Positions 1 to 8,344 are shown, numbered from the stretch's first letter. The stretch is DNA of 23,217 nucleotides from Pseudomonadota bacterium (GCA_023390905.1 JAEWBY010000088.1:1-23217), one strand, 5' to 3'. A program made the numbers and translations. Notes: generated by a model not told the origin, from the sequence alone.

Positions 1-1556
1 ACGCCGGCTATGACGGTGTCGAAGTGATGGGCTCGGAAGGCTATCTGATCAACGAGTTCACCGCGCCGCGCACCAACCGCCGCCATGACGACTGGGGCGG
101 CACGCCGGAAAAGCGGATGCGCTTCGCGGTGGAAATCGTGCGCCGCATCCGCGAGGCCTGCGGGCCGGACTTCATCATCATCTATAGATTGTCACTGCTG
201 GATCTGGTCGAAGACGGCAACCAGTGGCAGGAAATCGTCGCCCAGGCCCGCGCCATCGAAGCGGCCGGCGCGACCATCATCAATTCGGGCATCGGCTGGC
301 ACGAGGCGCGCGTGCCGACCATCGTCACCTCGGTGCCGCGCGCGGCCTTCGTCGATGTGACCGCCAAGCTCAAGCCGCATGTGTCCGTGCCGCTGGTGGC
401 GACCAACCGCATCAACATGCCAGAGGTGGCCGAGGGCATCCTGGCCGCCGGCAAGGCCGACATGGTGTCGCTGGCGCGCCCGCTGCTGGCCGACCCGCGC
501 TGGGCGGACAAGGCGCGGCGCGGCCGGGCGCATTCGATCAATACATGCATCGCCTGCAACCAGGCCTGCCTGGACCACGTGTTCGAGAACAAGAACGCCA
601 GTTGCCTGGTCAACCCGCGTGCATGCGCGGAAACCGAACTGATCTACACGCCGGTCCGCGTTGCCAAGCGCATCGCCGTGGTGGGCGCGGGACCGGCCGG
701 GTTGGCCTGCGCCACCGTCGCCGCCGAGCGGGGACACCACGTGACCCTGTTTGACGGAGCCGGGGAAATCGGCGGCCAGTTCAACTTCGCCAAGCGCATT
801 CCGGGCAAGGAGGAATTCCACGAGACCCTGCGCTATTTCCGCCACCGGCTGGAGGAAACCGGCGTGGACGTGCGGCTCTCGACCATGGCCGACGCCGCGA
901 GCCTGGCGGGCTTCGACGAAATCGTGCTGGCGACGGGCATCATCCCGCGCCGGGTCGACTTCCCGGGCGCCGGACATCCCAAGGTGGTGAGCTACGTGGA
1001 TGTGCTGTCGGGCCGGGTGGCCATCGGGCCGCGCGCGGCCTTGATTGGCGCCGGTGGCATCGGCTTCGACGTGGCCGAGTTCCTGGCGCAGGACGGCCCC
1101 TCGCCCTCGCTGGACCGGCACCGCTGGATGGCCGAATGGGGCGTGGATGCGGACTTCGAGGCCCGTGGCAGCCTCGCACCTCCCCGGCCCGAACCTCCGG
1201 CGCGCGAAATCTGGCTGCTCCAGCGCACGCCAGGCAAACCCGGCGCCCGACTGGGCAAGACCAGCGGTTGGGTCCATCGCGCCACCTTGAAGGCCAAGCA
1301 GGTGAGGATGCTTGGCGGGGTCGAGTATCTGGGCGTGGATGATCGCGGCCTGCAGATCCGCCTCGAGGGCCGGGAGGAAATCCTGCCCGTGGACCATGTG
1401 GTGATCTGTGCCGGTCAGGAGCCGCGCCGCGAGCTGGCCGATGCGCTCGCCACGCTCGGGCGTACCGCTCATCTGATCGGCGGCGCGGACGTGGCTGCCG
1501 AGCTCGACGCCAAGCGCGCGATCGCGCAGGGCAGCCAACTGGCCGCGACGTTGTAG
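1..1556 (+). CDS. fadH: 2,4-dienoyl-CoA reductase (NADPH), FadH type, 5'-truncated by window edge
   Basis: Iron-sulfur flavoenzyme that reduces 2,4-dienoyl-CoA in beta-oxidation of unsaturated fatty acids. The gene is open from the left edge (first full codon at 3), so about 517 C-terminal residues are visible. The family is about 670 long, so most of the first half of the FMN TIM barrel lies outside. Visible in order: end of the old-yellow-enzyme barrel (AGYDGVEVMGSEGYL, then IYRLSLLDLVEDG); the 4Fe-4S cysteine cluster CIACNQACLDHVF followed by SCLVNPRAC (residues 182-208); an FAD-binding GAGPAG loop (about 228); a second dinucleotide fold IGAGGIGFD for NADPH. The C-terminus LAATL at 1556 looks complete. 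Other members of this fold (trimethylamine dehydrogenase, enoate reductases) share the layout, but the LVEDG segment and cysteine spacing favour FadH. The gene is followed by 370 bases without a gene, so it ends its transcription unit. Confidence 0.93.
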   Translation, partial: AGYDGVEVMGSEGYLINEFTAPRTNRRHDDWGGTPEKRMRFAVEIVRRIREACGPDFIIIYRLSLLDLVEDGNQWQEIVAQARAIEAAGATIINSGIGWHEARVPTIVTSVPRAAFVDVTAKLKPHVSVPLVATNRINMPEVAEGILAAGKADMVSLARPLLADPRWADKARRGRAHSINTCIACNQACLDHVFENKNASCLVNPRACAETELIYTPVRVAKRIAVVGAGPAGLACATVAAERGHHVTLFDGAGEIGGQFNFAKRIPGKEEFHETLRYFRHRLEETGVDVRLSTMADAASLAGFDEIVLATGIIPRRVDFPGAGHPKVVSYVDVLSGRVAIGPRAALIGAGGIGFDVAEFLAQDGPSPSLDRHRWMAEWGVDADFEARGSLAPPRPEPPAREIWLLQRTPGKPGARLGKTSGWVHRATLKAKQVRMLGGVEYLGVDDRGLQIRLEGREEILPVDHVVICAGQEPRRELADALATLGRTAHLIGGADVAAELDAKRAIAQGSQLAATL

Positions 1557-1926
1557 GTACCGTCGGCGCGTGAATTGATGATGCATTTCACAAAAAAGAG
1601 CGCGCTCCGCGCACCTATGATCCAGCAGCGCAAGCCGTCGGTTTTTGACGCGCGCTTCACGCGCAGGCATTTCCAATCAATCACTTAGTGTGATTGTCAA
1701 GCCGGCATATTCAGGCCGGGTTCCGTTTTTCGACCGTACCTTGCGCCCACTTTCGGCCCGCCGCCCAGTTCAGGCGGGTCACCCCGGCCCGGATGGTTCT
1801 TTGGCCGGAAACGGGCAGCCCGTGTGAAGGCTGCCTCCCCATGACGCCCTGCCGTGTCCAATCATCGTGGCCTTCCGCAGTAATGGAAGCCGCAGGGACG
1901 CGGGAAAGACGGAGCAAGGAGTTCCC
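1557..1926 (+). other. Gene-free 370-base region with several strong hairpins; possible structured 5' leader of the SleB-like gene
   Basis: No convincing reading frame was found here. The stretch holds a series of perfect inverted repeats: CAATCAC-TTAGT-GTGATTG (1678-1696); CCGGC/GCCGG (1702-1719); CCCGCC/GGCGGG (1757-1778); GGCAGCC/GGCTGCC (1814-1835); and ACGGG-CAG-CCCGT (1811-1823). The last two share bases, so they cannot form together. The region ends with AAGGAG five bases before the ATG at 1927. It matches no riboswitch consensus I can recall, including cobalamin, TPP and cyclic-di-GMP classes I and II. It could be a regulatory leader, a small RNA gene, or simple GC-rich spacer. No clear sigma-70 promoter was seen. 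Confidence 0.4.
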
Positions 1927-2382
1927 ATGAAACTGGCCTGGATTCTCTGGCTGTCGCAGATGTTGCCGCAGCCGGCCGCCGATTCGCTGTGCCTCAGCAC
2001 CACCGTATACCTGGAAGCCCGTGACCAGACCCTGCGCGGCCAGCAAGCCGTCGCCGAGGTCGCCCTCCGCCGCCGCGACAGCGGTCTGTGGGGAGATTCG
2101 GTCTGTGAAGTCGTGACTGCCCGCAAGCAGTTCGCCCCCACCCTCGTCGCCCCCGGCACCCGCCTGCGCAACGCCGACGCCTGGGCCACCTCCGTGAACG
2201 TCGCCCTGGGCGCCGAACGCAACTGGGCCCTGCCGCCCGGCCAGCGCAAGGAAATCGTCCCCGGCGCCAGCCACTTCATGGCCCACCAGACGGCCAGCCC
2301 CACATGGCGCAACGCCTACCGCGTGGCGACCATCGGCGACCACACGTTCCTGCGCGTCCAGCGCCTGAAACCGCGGTCGTAG
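1927..2382 (+). CDS. Small cell wall hydrolase, SleB (Hydrolase_2) family
   Basis: Predicted 151-residue peptidoglycan hydrolase related to the catalytic domain of the spore cortex-lytic enzyme SleB, a fold used by many Gram-negatives for wall remodelling. Family landmarks are the N-terminal TVYLEARDQ with the putative catalytic Glu30, the helix with RGQQAVAEVALRR, and the C-terminal GASHF (114-117 region) followed by W127. The start at 1927 was chosen because AAGGAG (1916-1921) sits five bases upstream; an upstream in-frame start at 1867 has no such site. The first 19 residues are hydrophobic (MKLAWILWLSQMLPQP) and could be a short signal peptide or anchor, though positive charge is minimal. 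It stands alone behind an unusual 370-base leader. The family assignment is good; the physiological substrate bond is not known from sequence. Confidence 0.82.
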   Translation: MKLAWILWLSQMLPQPAADSLCLSTTVYLEARDQTLRGQQAVAEVALRRRDSGLWGDSVCEVVTARKQFAPTLVAPGTRLRNADAWATSVNVALGAERNWALPPGQRKEIVPGASHFMAHQTASPTWRNAYRVATIGDHTFLRVQRLKPRS

Positions 2383-2398
2383 GCATCGCAGCGGACAC

Positions 2399-2420
2399 GG
2401 CGGAGCCGCAAGGCTCCGTC
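2399..2420 (+). terminator. GCAA-tetraloop hairpin downstream of the SleB-like gene
   Basis: CGGAGCC-GCAA-GGCTCCG (2401-2418) is a perfect 7-bp stem with a stable GNRA loop, extended by one G-T and one G-C pair. It begins 17 bases after the stop codon. No U-run follows, so it may be a 3'-end-stabilising hairpin or Rho-assisted end rather than a classical intrinsic terminator. Confidence 0.45.
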
Positions 2421-2642
2421 CGCTCATGGACGAGAGCGCCGAGGCGAAGCCTTCGGCCAACTCGCGCCTGTCGAGCACACGCCCCTGCGCATTCAACGAG
2501 CTGACTGATCCCTGCTGCGTTCGAAGCATGTGACTGCATGCGCGGGATGGACAACCTGCAAGCGCCGCGCCCGTGACGGACTGTTACGCCGGCAAGGTTG
2601 AGCATGCGCAATCGGGTCTGGGAAAGTACCCGACTGTTTCGC

Positions 2643-2655
2643 AGCCTCGGAGGCT
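2643..2655 (+). promoter_or_regulatory. Ribosome binding site of the GST gene lying inside a small hairpin
   Basis: GGAGG (2649-2653) lies six bases before the ATG at 2660 and fixes the start of the GST gene. The same bases fall in the dyad AGCCT-CGG-AGGCT (2643-2655), which could mask the site. The stem is only 5 bp, so any regulatory effect is an inference. Confidence 0.5.
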
Positions 2656-2659
2656 CTCC

Positions 2660-3271
2660 ATGAAGCTCTACACCAAGCCCGGCGCCTGTTCGACCGCCGA
2701 TCACATCGCCCTGCAATGGACGGGCCAGCCGTTCGAGGTCCAGGTGATGACCGCGCCCGAACTGAAAGCGCCCGAATACCTGGCCATCAACCCCTCCGGC
2801 GCTGTCCCGGCGATCGTCGATGGCGATTTCGTGCTGACGCAGAACGCAGCGATCATGGGCTACATCGCCGACAGCTATCCGCACGCGCAGCTCGCCGGCG
2901 ACGGCTCGCCGCGGCAACGCGCGATCGCCACGCGCTGGCTTTCGTTCGTCAACTCGGATCTGCACCCGGCGTTTTCGCCGCTGTTCGGGCCGGCGAAATT
3001 CATCGGCGATGAAGCGCAGTACGAGGCGGTGAAGAGCGCCGCGCGCAAGCGCCTGCGCGGCCTGTTCGAAACCGCTGATCGGCAGCTCGCCGACAAGCAA
3101 TGGCTGGCCGGCTTCCGCAGTTTCGCCGATCCCTACTTCTACATCACCCTGCGCTGGGCGGGGAATGTCGGTGTGGACCTGAGTGGCCTGGATCATCTGG
3201 CCGCGCACCGCCAACGGATGGAAAACGATCCGGGCGTGCAGGCTGCGCTGAAGGCTGAAGGGTTGAATTGA
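2660..3271 (+). CDS. Glutathione S-transferase, bacterial beta class
   Basis: A 203-residue cytosolic protein expected to conjugate or reduce substrates with glutathione. It begins MKLYTKPGACSTADHI, with Cys10 at the position of the mixed-disulfide cysteine of beta-class bacterial GSTs. SGAVPAI carries the cis-proline (Pro50) of the thioredoxin-like domain, and LTQNAAI provides the glutathione-gripping segment. The C-terminal helical domain (about 90-203) includes FADPYFYITLRW, the family's capping-box region. The start at 2660 follows GGAGG at a six-base spacing; the longer frame upstream has no ribosome site. It is monocistronic, with 277 bases before it and a strong terminator after it. 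The physiological substrate is not inferable. Confidence 0.9.
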   Translation: MKLYTKPGACSTADHIALQWTGQPFEVQVMTAPELKAPEYLAINPSGAVPAIVDGDFVLTQNAAIMGYIADSYPHAQLAGDGSPRQRAIATRWLSFVNSDLHPAFSPLFGPAKFIGDEAQYEAVKSAARKRLRGLFETADRQLADKQWLAGFRSFADPYFYITLRWAGNVGVDLSGLDHLAAHRQRMENDPGVQAALKAEGLN

Positions 3272-3303
3272 TCGTTTGCGCTGGCGTTCAAGCGCACATG
3301 GGA

Positions 3304-3327
3304 AAACGGCCCCGATCGGGGCCGTTT
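3304..3327. terminator. Bidirectional intrinsic terminator between GST and TonB-dependent receptor genes
   Basis: A perfect 24-base palindrome with half site AAACGGCCCCGA. The T-rich side TTTCCTTT follows on the plus strand and TTTT on the minus strand. It lies between the convergent stops at 3271 (+) and 3347 (-), so it can end both transcripts. Confidence 0.88.
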
Positions 3328-3346
3328 CCTTTGCGAACGACGATTG

Positions 3347-6244
3347 TCAGAACTTCTGTTCGTACTTCATGTACCAGAAACGGCCGATATCGAAGGCGCC
3401 GTTATAGGAGAAGCTGCTGTCAGGCTGGCTGTACATCTGCGGACCCTCGTGGCCGAACACGTTGTTGACGCCCAGCGAAATCTTGGCGTCCCAAGGTACG
3501 TTCACGTAGAGCTTCACGTCATGGAAGGTGTTGGATCCAACCTTGCGGATCGGCTGCGCCTGCGTATAGGCAGACGAGTAGTCAAAGTCACTGCACTCCT
3601 CGTCGTAGACGCAGTATTCCTTCACGCCCGAGTAGTAGCGCGTGTTCCAGTTCGCACCCCAGGGACCGCGCGTCCAGTTCAGATTGAGGTTGGAGCGGAT
3701 CCGGGAATTGGCGCCGGTGCCATCATCGGGTGACCAGCCGTTCAAGTGCCACACTGGCGTATCGGCCACATTGTCCAGCTTGTAGTCCAGATACGACACA
3801 TACGTGGACTTCCAACTGATCGCGACCTTGCCCCAACTGAATTCGGGCAGGGAATACGCCACGCTCAGATCGTAGCCCGCCGTCTTCTGGAAGCCGGCGT
3901 TGACCAGCGTCCGGGTCGCATCGATGACCTGGTGATCCTTCAACGCATTCTTGTTGCCGCCGTCTGCGCGTTCAAAACGATCACAGGCTTCCGCATTGCC
4001 CATCACATAGCACTGGTTGAGGATGGAGGTGACGGTTTCGGCAGCGATCACGTTTTCGATTCGAACCTTCCACCAGTCCAGACTGATGTTCAGACCTTCC
4101 GCAAAGCTGGGGCTCCACACCACGCCCACCGAATAACTCTTCGACTCTTCCGGGGTGAGATCCGGGTTGGAACCTGACAGGTAGGTGTAGTTGGTCTGCG
4201 TGCCCGGACCCGTGGCAGGAACGCCACCGGAAGCCTCCTGACGGAACGTCGCCGGTACGCCATCGGCTGCGCAGCGGGCTGCGACGCCCGGATTGCGCGA
4301 CGCTGCACCGAAGAGGCCGTCACAGGGATCGGTCAGGTTGTCGAAGGTCTCGCTGGTGCCGCCCCATAGATCGTCGACTGTTGGCGCACGGAACCCTGTG
4401 GCATACGTGGCGCGCACCAGCAGATCATCGTTCGGCTTCCACTTCAGCCCGATCTTGCTGTTGAACGTGTCGCCGAACGTGCTGTAGTCCGAATAACGGC
4501 CGGCGACATCGAGCGACAGTTCCTTGGCCAAGGTCTTGTCAGCCAACAGCGGGACGGCGAATTCAAGATACGCCTCGCTGAGCGAGTAGCTGCCACGCGT
4601 CGAACTGCCCGACAGATCCGTCGTGAGACCCAGCTGATCCAGTGCGTCCGGCTCGTACACGGCGCTTTCCTTGCGATGCTCGAGGCCGAATGCCATGTTC
4701 AGGTCACCAGCCGCCCAACGTGCAAGCGTGCCGCCGATGTTGGCGGAAAAGACCTCGGTCTTGGTGTCGGAAGTGCCGTGGCTCACCGGGAACAAGTAGT
4801 CCTGCAGTGCCGGATTGTCCGTCAGCGAACCGGCGATGCGCGCACCGTAGGGTGCCATCGGGTTCCACGGTACGCAGCCGTCGATGACGGCACCCGGCGC
4901 GCCGCAGCGTACCACCCCGTCCGAACCCATGAAGGAAGGGCCGACGGCGTCGGTGACATGCGGCAGGTACAGATTGCCTGTGCCGACCTTCAAGCCTTCG
5001 TTGCGGTTGTACAGATAGCCAACATCCCAATTCCAGTATTTGTCGCCAATCTCGAAGTTGCCTTCCAGGCCGAGATTGAAGCGGTAAGTCGTCAGCCGGG
5101 AACGTGTCTGGCGTGGCATCTCCCAGGTGCGGCGCAGGAAGTCGGCCTCATATCCCAGCGGATTGAAATAGCTGTCCGCGGAAAGCGGCGTGTCGTATAC
5201 GGCTGACTGATATGGATAACCCGCGATCTGCTGAAGTGTCTCCCGGCGCGTATAAAGGGCGTCGGCGACGAACTTCACGTCATCGTTGATCTGGTAATCG
5301 CCATTGGCAAACAGTGAGCGCCGCTCCAGGCCGGTGGCGAGGAACATCTGCTGCGGCGTGTTGGCGTAATCGCTGAGGCGGTTGGTGACGTGGTAATCCG
5401 AGAGATTCCTGGGGTCACCACCCGGATTGAGCGTCCAGCTCTTGCCCTTTTGATCGATCAGGCGTCCCATCTGGGTGGTCGCGCTCCAACCGTTGGAGCG
5501 GTAGCTTCCGTCGTAGATTTCTGGCGCAGCATGGTATTGGCCCATGGACGATGCGCTGAATGCCCGGTCTTTTGCTTCGACGGGCTGCTCCTTGCTCAGT
5601 TCGCCGCCCAGCGTGATCGATCCCCGCTCACCGGTCGTGCCGAACAGGAAGTTGTAGATCTGCTTTTGTCCGTCGCCTTTTCCGTACTGGCCCAGGTAAG
5701 CGCTGGCTTCAAGGCCTTCGAAGTTCTTGCGGGTAATGACATTGATGACACCCGCGATCGCATCCGAACCATAGATGGCCGAGGCACCGTCGGCGAGCAC
5801 TTCGATGCGCTCGACCGAGGAGGTCGGGATTGAGGCCAGATCGGAGTAGCCGCCCGAGGTGATCCCCATGCGCTTGCCGTCAATCAGCACGAGCGTGCGT
5901 TCCGGTCCCAGGTTCCGCAGGTCCACATACTGGCCGCCGACCGCCTCGCCCGATGCCAGCGCGTCGGCGCGGGAGATGGCCGGGTTGCCGGCGCTGGTCA
6001 GGCTTTGCAGGATGTCGGCGACGTTGGTGAAGCCCTGGCGTTCGATGTCGGCGCGAGTGATGGTCGTCACTGCCTGCTGCGTCTCGATGTCCGCGCTGCG
6101 GATGCGCGAGCCAGTGACCTGCACGGTATCAAGATTGGTAGCGTCCTTTTCCTGGGCGGCTGCAAAGGCCGGCGCCAAAGCGATGGCGATGCCCAGCGGA
6201 AGAAGCCCGCGACGCACCGCAGAACGCAAATTGCGTTGTTTCAT
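3347..6244 (-). CDS. TonB-dependent outer-membrane receptor, substrate unknown
   Basis: A 965-residue outer-membrane active transporter. A signal peptide is visible (RRGLLPLGIAIALAPAFAAA, cleavage near residue 30), then a TonB-box-like NLDTVQVTGSRI. The plug domain (about 50-170) has QAVTTITRADIERQG and the conserved GERTLVLIDGKR/ERIEVLADGASAIYGSDAIAGVINVITRK block. A long 22-strand-type barrel ends in the aromatic C-terminal signal FWYMKYEQKF. Two cysteine pairs (CGAPGAVIDGC; CDGLFGAASRNPGVAARC) suit extracellular-loop disulfides seen in large receptors of Xanthomonadales and Caulobacterales. GGAG lies six bases before the ATG. A loose TTGAGT/GATAAG promoter candidate is at 6327-6301 (15-base spacer). 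No transporter, TonB/ExbBD or catabolic partner adjoins it, so the ligand cannot be named. Confidence 0.93.
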   Translation of the reverse strand: MKQRNLRSAVRRGLLPLGIAIALAPAFAAAQEKDATNLDTVQVTGSRIRSADIETQQAVTTITRADIERQGFTNVADILQSLTSAGNPAISRADALASGEAVGGQYVDLRNLGPERTLVLIDGKRMGITSGGYSDLASIPTSSVERIEVLADGASAIYGSDAIAGVINVITRKNFEGLEASAYLGQYGKGDGQKQIYNFLFGTTGERGSITLGGELSKEQPVEAKDRAFSASSMGQYHAAPEIYDGSYRSNGWSATTQMGRLIDQKGKSWTLNPGGDPRNLSDYHVTNRLSDYANTPQQMFLATGLERRSLFANGDYQINDDVKFVADALYTRRETLQQIAGYPYQSAVYDTPLSADSYFNPLGYEADFLRRTWEMPRQTRSRLTTYRFNLGLEGNFEIGDKYWNWDVGYLYNRNEGLKVGTGNLYLPHVTDAVGPSFMGSDGVVRCGAPGAVIDGCVPWNPMAPYGARIAGSLTDNPALQDYLFPVSHGTSDTKTEVFSANIGGTLARWAAGDLNMAFGLEHRKESAVYEPDALDQLGLTTDLSGSSTRGSYSLSEAYLEFAVPLLADKTLAKELSLDVAGRYSDYSTFGDTFNSKIGLKWKPNDDLLVRATYATGFRAPTVDDLWGGTSETFDNLTDPCDGLFGAASRNPGVAARCAADGVPATFRQEASGGVPATGPGTQTNYTYLSGSNPDLTPEESKSYSVGVVWSPSFAEGLNISLDWWKVRIENVIAAETVTSILNQCYVMGNAEACDRFERADGGNKNALKDHQVIDATRTLVNAGFQKTAGYDLSVAYSLPEFSWGKVAISWKSTYVSYLDYKLDNVADTPVWHLNGWSPDDGTGANSRIRSNLNLNWTRGPWGANWNTRYYSGVKEYCVYDEECSDFDYSSAYTQAQPIRKVGSNTFHDVKLYVNVPWDAKISLGVNNVFGHEGPQMYSQPDSSFSYNGAFDIGRFWYMKYEQKF

Positions 6245-6370
6245 TTTTTCTCCAAGGGTCTGTTAGGAGCGCGTTAAGGCGCAATGCCAAACTAGGTGCC
6301 CTTATCGAAAAAAGCTTTTCCACTCAAGTCGAATGGCTGTTCTGCTCTTGCCTTTTCATTTGTGACTTAC

Positions 6371-6387
6371 AGAGCAGTGATTGCTCT
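6371..6387. promoter_or_regulatory. Possible operator dyad upstream of the TonB-dependent receptor
   Basis: AGAGCA-GTGAT-TGCTCT is a perfect 6-bp inverted repeat with a five-base centre, in the 209-base gap between the receptor start and the ssb terminator. It lies about 130 bases upstream of the receptor start codon. The binding protein is unknown and the assignment is by position only. Confidence 0.3.
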
Positions 6388-6447
6388 CTTGTGCTGGGAT
6401 CCACTCCATCGATTGACAGTTAAGACCAATAAGATCCCGGAGGCTTG

Positions 6448-6477
6448 GTAAAAAAAGACCCGCTCGCGCGGGTCTTT
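6448..6477 (-). terminator. Intrinsic terminator of ssb
   Basis: The stem AAAGACCCGC (6454-6463) pairs with GCGGGTCTTT (6468-6477) around a TCGC loop. On the minus strand the hairpin is followed by a run of T residues (the A-run at 6450-6456). It begins 22 bases past the ssb stop codon. Confidence 0.9.
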
Positions 6478-6498
6478 CCTTTCCAGATCTCTAGCGCA

Positions 6499-6978
6499 TC
6501 AGAACGGAATATCGTCATCGGCGAAGTCGTCCATCGCGGCCGGCGGCTGGGCCGGGGCCGACTGGCGGCGCGGCGCCTGCTGCGAATATTCCTGGCGCTG
6601 CGGGCGCGGCTGGCGTTCGCCACCGCCGCCGCCACCACCGCCTTCACGCCCGCCAAGCATCTGCATTTCATCGGCGACGATGTCGGTGGTGTATTTCTCC
6701 ACGCCGTCCTGGCCGGTGTACTTGTCGTAACGCAGCGAGCCTTCCACGTACACCTGGCTGCCCTTGCGCAGGTATTCGCCGGCGATCTCGCCGAGCTTGC
6801 CGAAGAACACCACGCGGTGCCACTCGGTGCGCTCCTGCTGGTTGCCGTCACGATCCTTGCGGACGCTGGTGGTGGCCAGGCTGATGCGGGTCACGGCCAT
6901 GCCGCTCTGGGTGTACTTGGTGTCGGGATCGTTGCCGAGGTTGCCGACCAGGATGACTTTGTTGATGCCGCGGGCCAT
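6499..6978 (-). CDS. ssb: Single-stranded DNA-binding protein
   Basis: A 159-residue replication/repair protein that coats ssDNA as a tetramer and recruits partners through its tail. The OB fold spans about residues 1-108 (MARGINKVILVGNLG; TEWHRVVFFGKLGEIAGEYLRKG; VYVEGSLRYDKY). It is followed by a disordered Gly/Gln/Pro linker with an unbroken run of eight glycines (113-120) and the acidic interaction tip DDFADDDIPF. The start at 6978 matches the universal family N-terminus; the open frame extends upstream but without homology. It is divergent from ispB with a shared 157-base gap and has its own terminator. All key features are present. Confidence 0.97.
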   Translation of the reverse strand: MARGINKVILVGNLGNDPDTKYTQSGMAVTRISLATTSVRKDRDGNQQERTEWHRVVFFGKLGEIAGEYLRKGSQVYVEGSLRYDKYTGQDGVEKYTTDIVADEMQMLGGREGGGGGGGGERQPRPQRQEYSQQAPRRQSAPAQPPAAMDDFADDDIPF

Positions 6979-7027
6979 ATCGCTGTTTTTCCGTATCGGG
7001 CGCCCGCGCAGCGGGCAAGACCCAGCC

Positions 7028-7033
7028 AGTATA
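7028..7033 (-). promoter_or_regulatory. Candidate -10 element of ssb
   Basis: TATACT on the minus strand, 50 bases upstream of the ssb ATG. A CTGACA upstream (7054-7059) resembles a -35 box but the spacing is 20 bases, so the promoter is only tentatively defined. Confidence 0.35.
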
Positions 7034-7103
7034 GCGTGCACGCCCGGCCTTCCTGTCAGAAATCCACGCGCGTGCGCGTGAGACTTCGACACCCGCGACA
7101 CCT

Positions 7104-7109
7104 TATAAT
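7104..7109 (+). promoter_or_regulatory. Candidate -10 element of ispB
   Basis: A consensus TATAAT lies 26 bases before the ATG at 7136, in a GC-rich setting where this hexamer is rare. No good -35 box is found at 16-18 bases upstream. Confidence 0.5.
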
Positions 7110-7135
7110 TCAGGCACTTCCCCGGCCTTGTCCTC

Positions 7136-8134
7136 ATGTCCGTCGTCGATACCCCGCGCCCTGCCCTGGCCCTGTCGCAAATCCAGTCCCTCGCCGCCAC
7201 GGACATGGCCGCCATCGACACGCTGATCCGCCACCGGCTGGCTTCGGACGTGGTGCTGATCAACCAGATCGCCGACCACATCATTTCCGCCGGCGGCAAG
7301 CGGCTGCGCCCGATGCTGGTCGCGCTGGCTGGTCGGGCCACCGGCGCCTCGACGCCGGCGCACCATCAGCTCGCCGCGATCATCGAGTTCATCCACACCT
7401 CGACGCTGTTGCACGATGACGTGGTCGACGAATCCGATCTACGGCGCGGGCGCAGCACGGCCAATGCGCTGTGGGGCAACGCACCGAGCGTGCTGGTCGG
7501 CGACTTCCTCTACTCGCGCAGTTTCCAGTTGATGGTGGAACTGGATCGCATGGACGTGATGCGCATCCTCGCCGACACCACCAACCGCATCGCCGAAGGC
7601 GAGGTGCTGCAACTGCTGCACGTCCACAACCCCGATACGGATGAAGCCGCCTATCTGCGCGTGATTGAGCGCAAGACGGCGGTGCTGTTCGCCGCCGGCA
7701 CGCAGCTCGGCGCGCTGGCTTCACAGGTCGACGCCGCCACGCAGCAGGCGCTGTACGACTACGGCATGAATCTGGGCTACGCCTTCCAGATCGCCGACGA
7801 CGTGCTCGACTACACCGCCGATGCGGCGGATCTGGGCAAGAATCTCGGCGACGATCTCGCCGAAGGCAAGGCGACCCTCCCGCTGATCCATGCGATCCGT
7901 CATTCCAGTGAAGACGTGGCCGCACGCCTGCGCGTGATCGTGCAGGAAGGCGACGCGCAGGCGATGCCGGAAGTGCTCGCCGCCATTCGCGCGACCGGCG
8001 GGCTGGAATACAGCCAGCAGCGTGCGCGCGAATATGCCGACGCGGCCGAAAGCGCGATCGAAGGGCTGGCCGAAAACGAGGCCGTGGCCGCGCTGCGCGG
8101 ATTGGCGCGATATGCAGTCGAGCGCAGGCACTGA
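7136..8134 (+). CDS. ispB: Octaprenyl/polyprenyl diphosphate synthase
   Basis: A 332-residue cytosolic trans-prenyltransferase that extends FPP with IPP to make the ubiquinone side chain. Signature sites are GGKRLRP (53-59), the first Asp-rich motif LLHDDVVDESDLRRG (DDVVD at 94-98, with Mg2+ ligands) and the second QIADDVLDY (221-225). Length and arrangement match E. coli IspB (323 residues). The bulky-residue gate upstream of the first Asp motif is not decisive here, so the chain length (C40 is usual for this lineage) is inferred. The gene is monocistronic, divergent from ssb, with a consensus -10 box upstream. No clear Shine-Dalgarno sequence precedes the ATG. Confidence 0.93.
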   Translation: MSVVDTPRPALALSQIQSLAATDMAAIDTLIRHRLASDVVLINQIADHIISAGGKRLRPMLVALAGRATGASTPAHHQLAAIIEFIHTSTLLHDDVVDESDLRRGRSTANALWGNAPSVLVGDFLYSRSFQLMVELDRMDVMRILADTTNRIAEGEVLQLLHVHNPDTDEAAYLRVIERKTAVLFAAGTQLGALASQVDAATQQALYDYGMNLGYAFQIADDVLDYTADAADLGKNLGDDLAEGKATLPLIHAIRHSSEDVAARLRVIVQEGDAQAMPEVLAAIRATGGLEYSQQRAREYADAAESAIEGLAENEAVAALRGLARYAVERRH

Positions 8135-8195
8135 GCGATCCGGTCGCGGCGCGCTTTCCACCGACAGGCGTCAACCGCTCCTGCACGTCCATCGC

Positions 8196-8215
8196 GCCCC
8201 CTCCCGTCGAGGGGC
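8196..8215. terminator. Weak terminator-like hairpin between convergent ispB and DLH-family genes
   Basis: CCCCTC-CCGTC-GAGGGG forms a GC stem in the 210-base gap between the convergent stops at 8134 (+) and 8345 (-). No T-run follows on either strand. Nothing else was recognised in this gap. Confidence 0.3.
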
Positions 8216-8344
8216 TTCACTCCGATATGGGGCAGTCGCGATGCCACGGGCGGCGATATAGTGGCTCCTGCGGGTCGCGGCTGAATCCGGCGCACGAATA
8301 TCGGGGCAGCCACTCACCTCAATCCGGTTCGCAACTGCCGGCAA

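Noticed and set aside
1592..1612. GCGCG-CTC-CGCGC stem beside an A-run, looking like a minus-strand terminator
   Set aside because: No minus-strand gene reads into this site, and on the plus strand there is no T-run after the stem.
192..1676. Long open frame of 494 codons on the minus strand opposite fadH
   Set aside because: Arg/His/Gly-rich composition without any family motif, antisense to a well-marked FadH; a GC-codon shadow.
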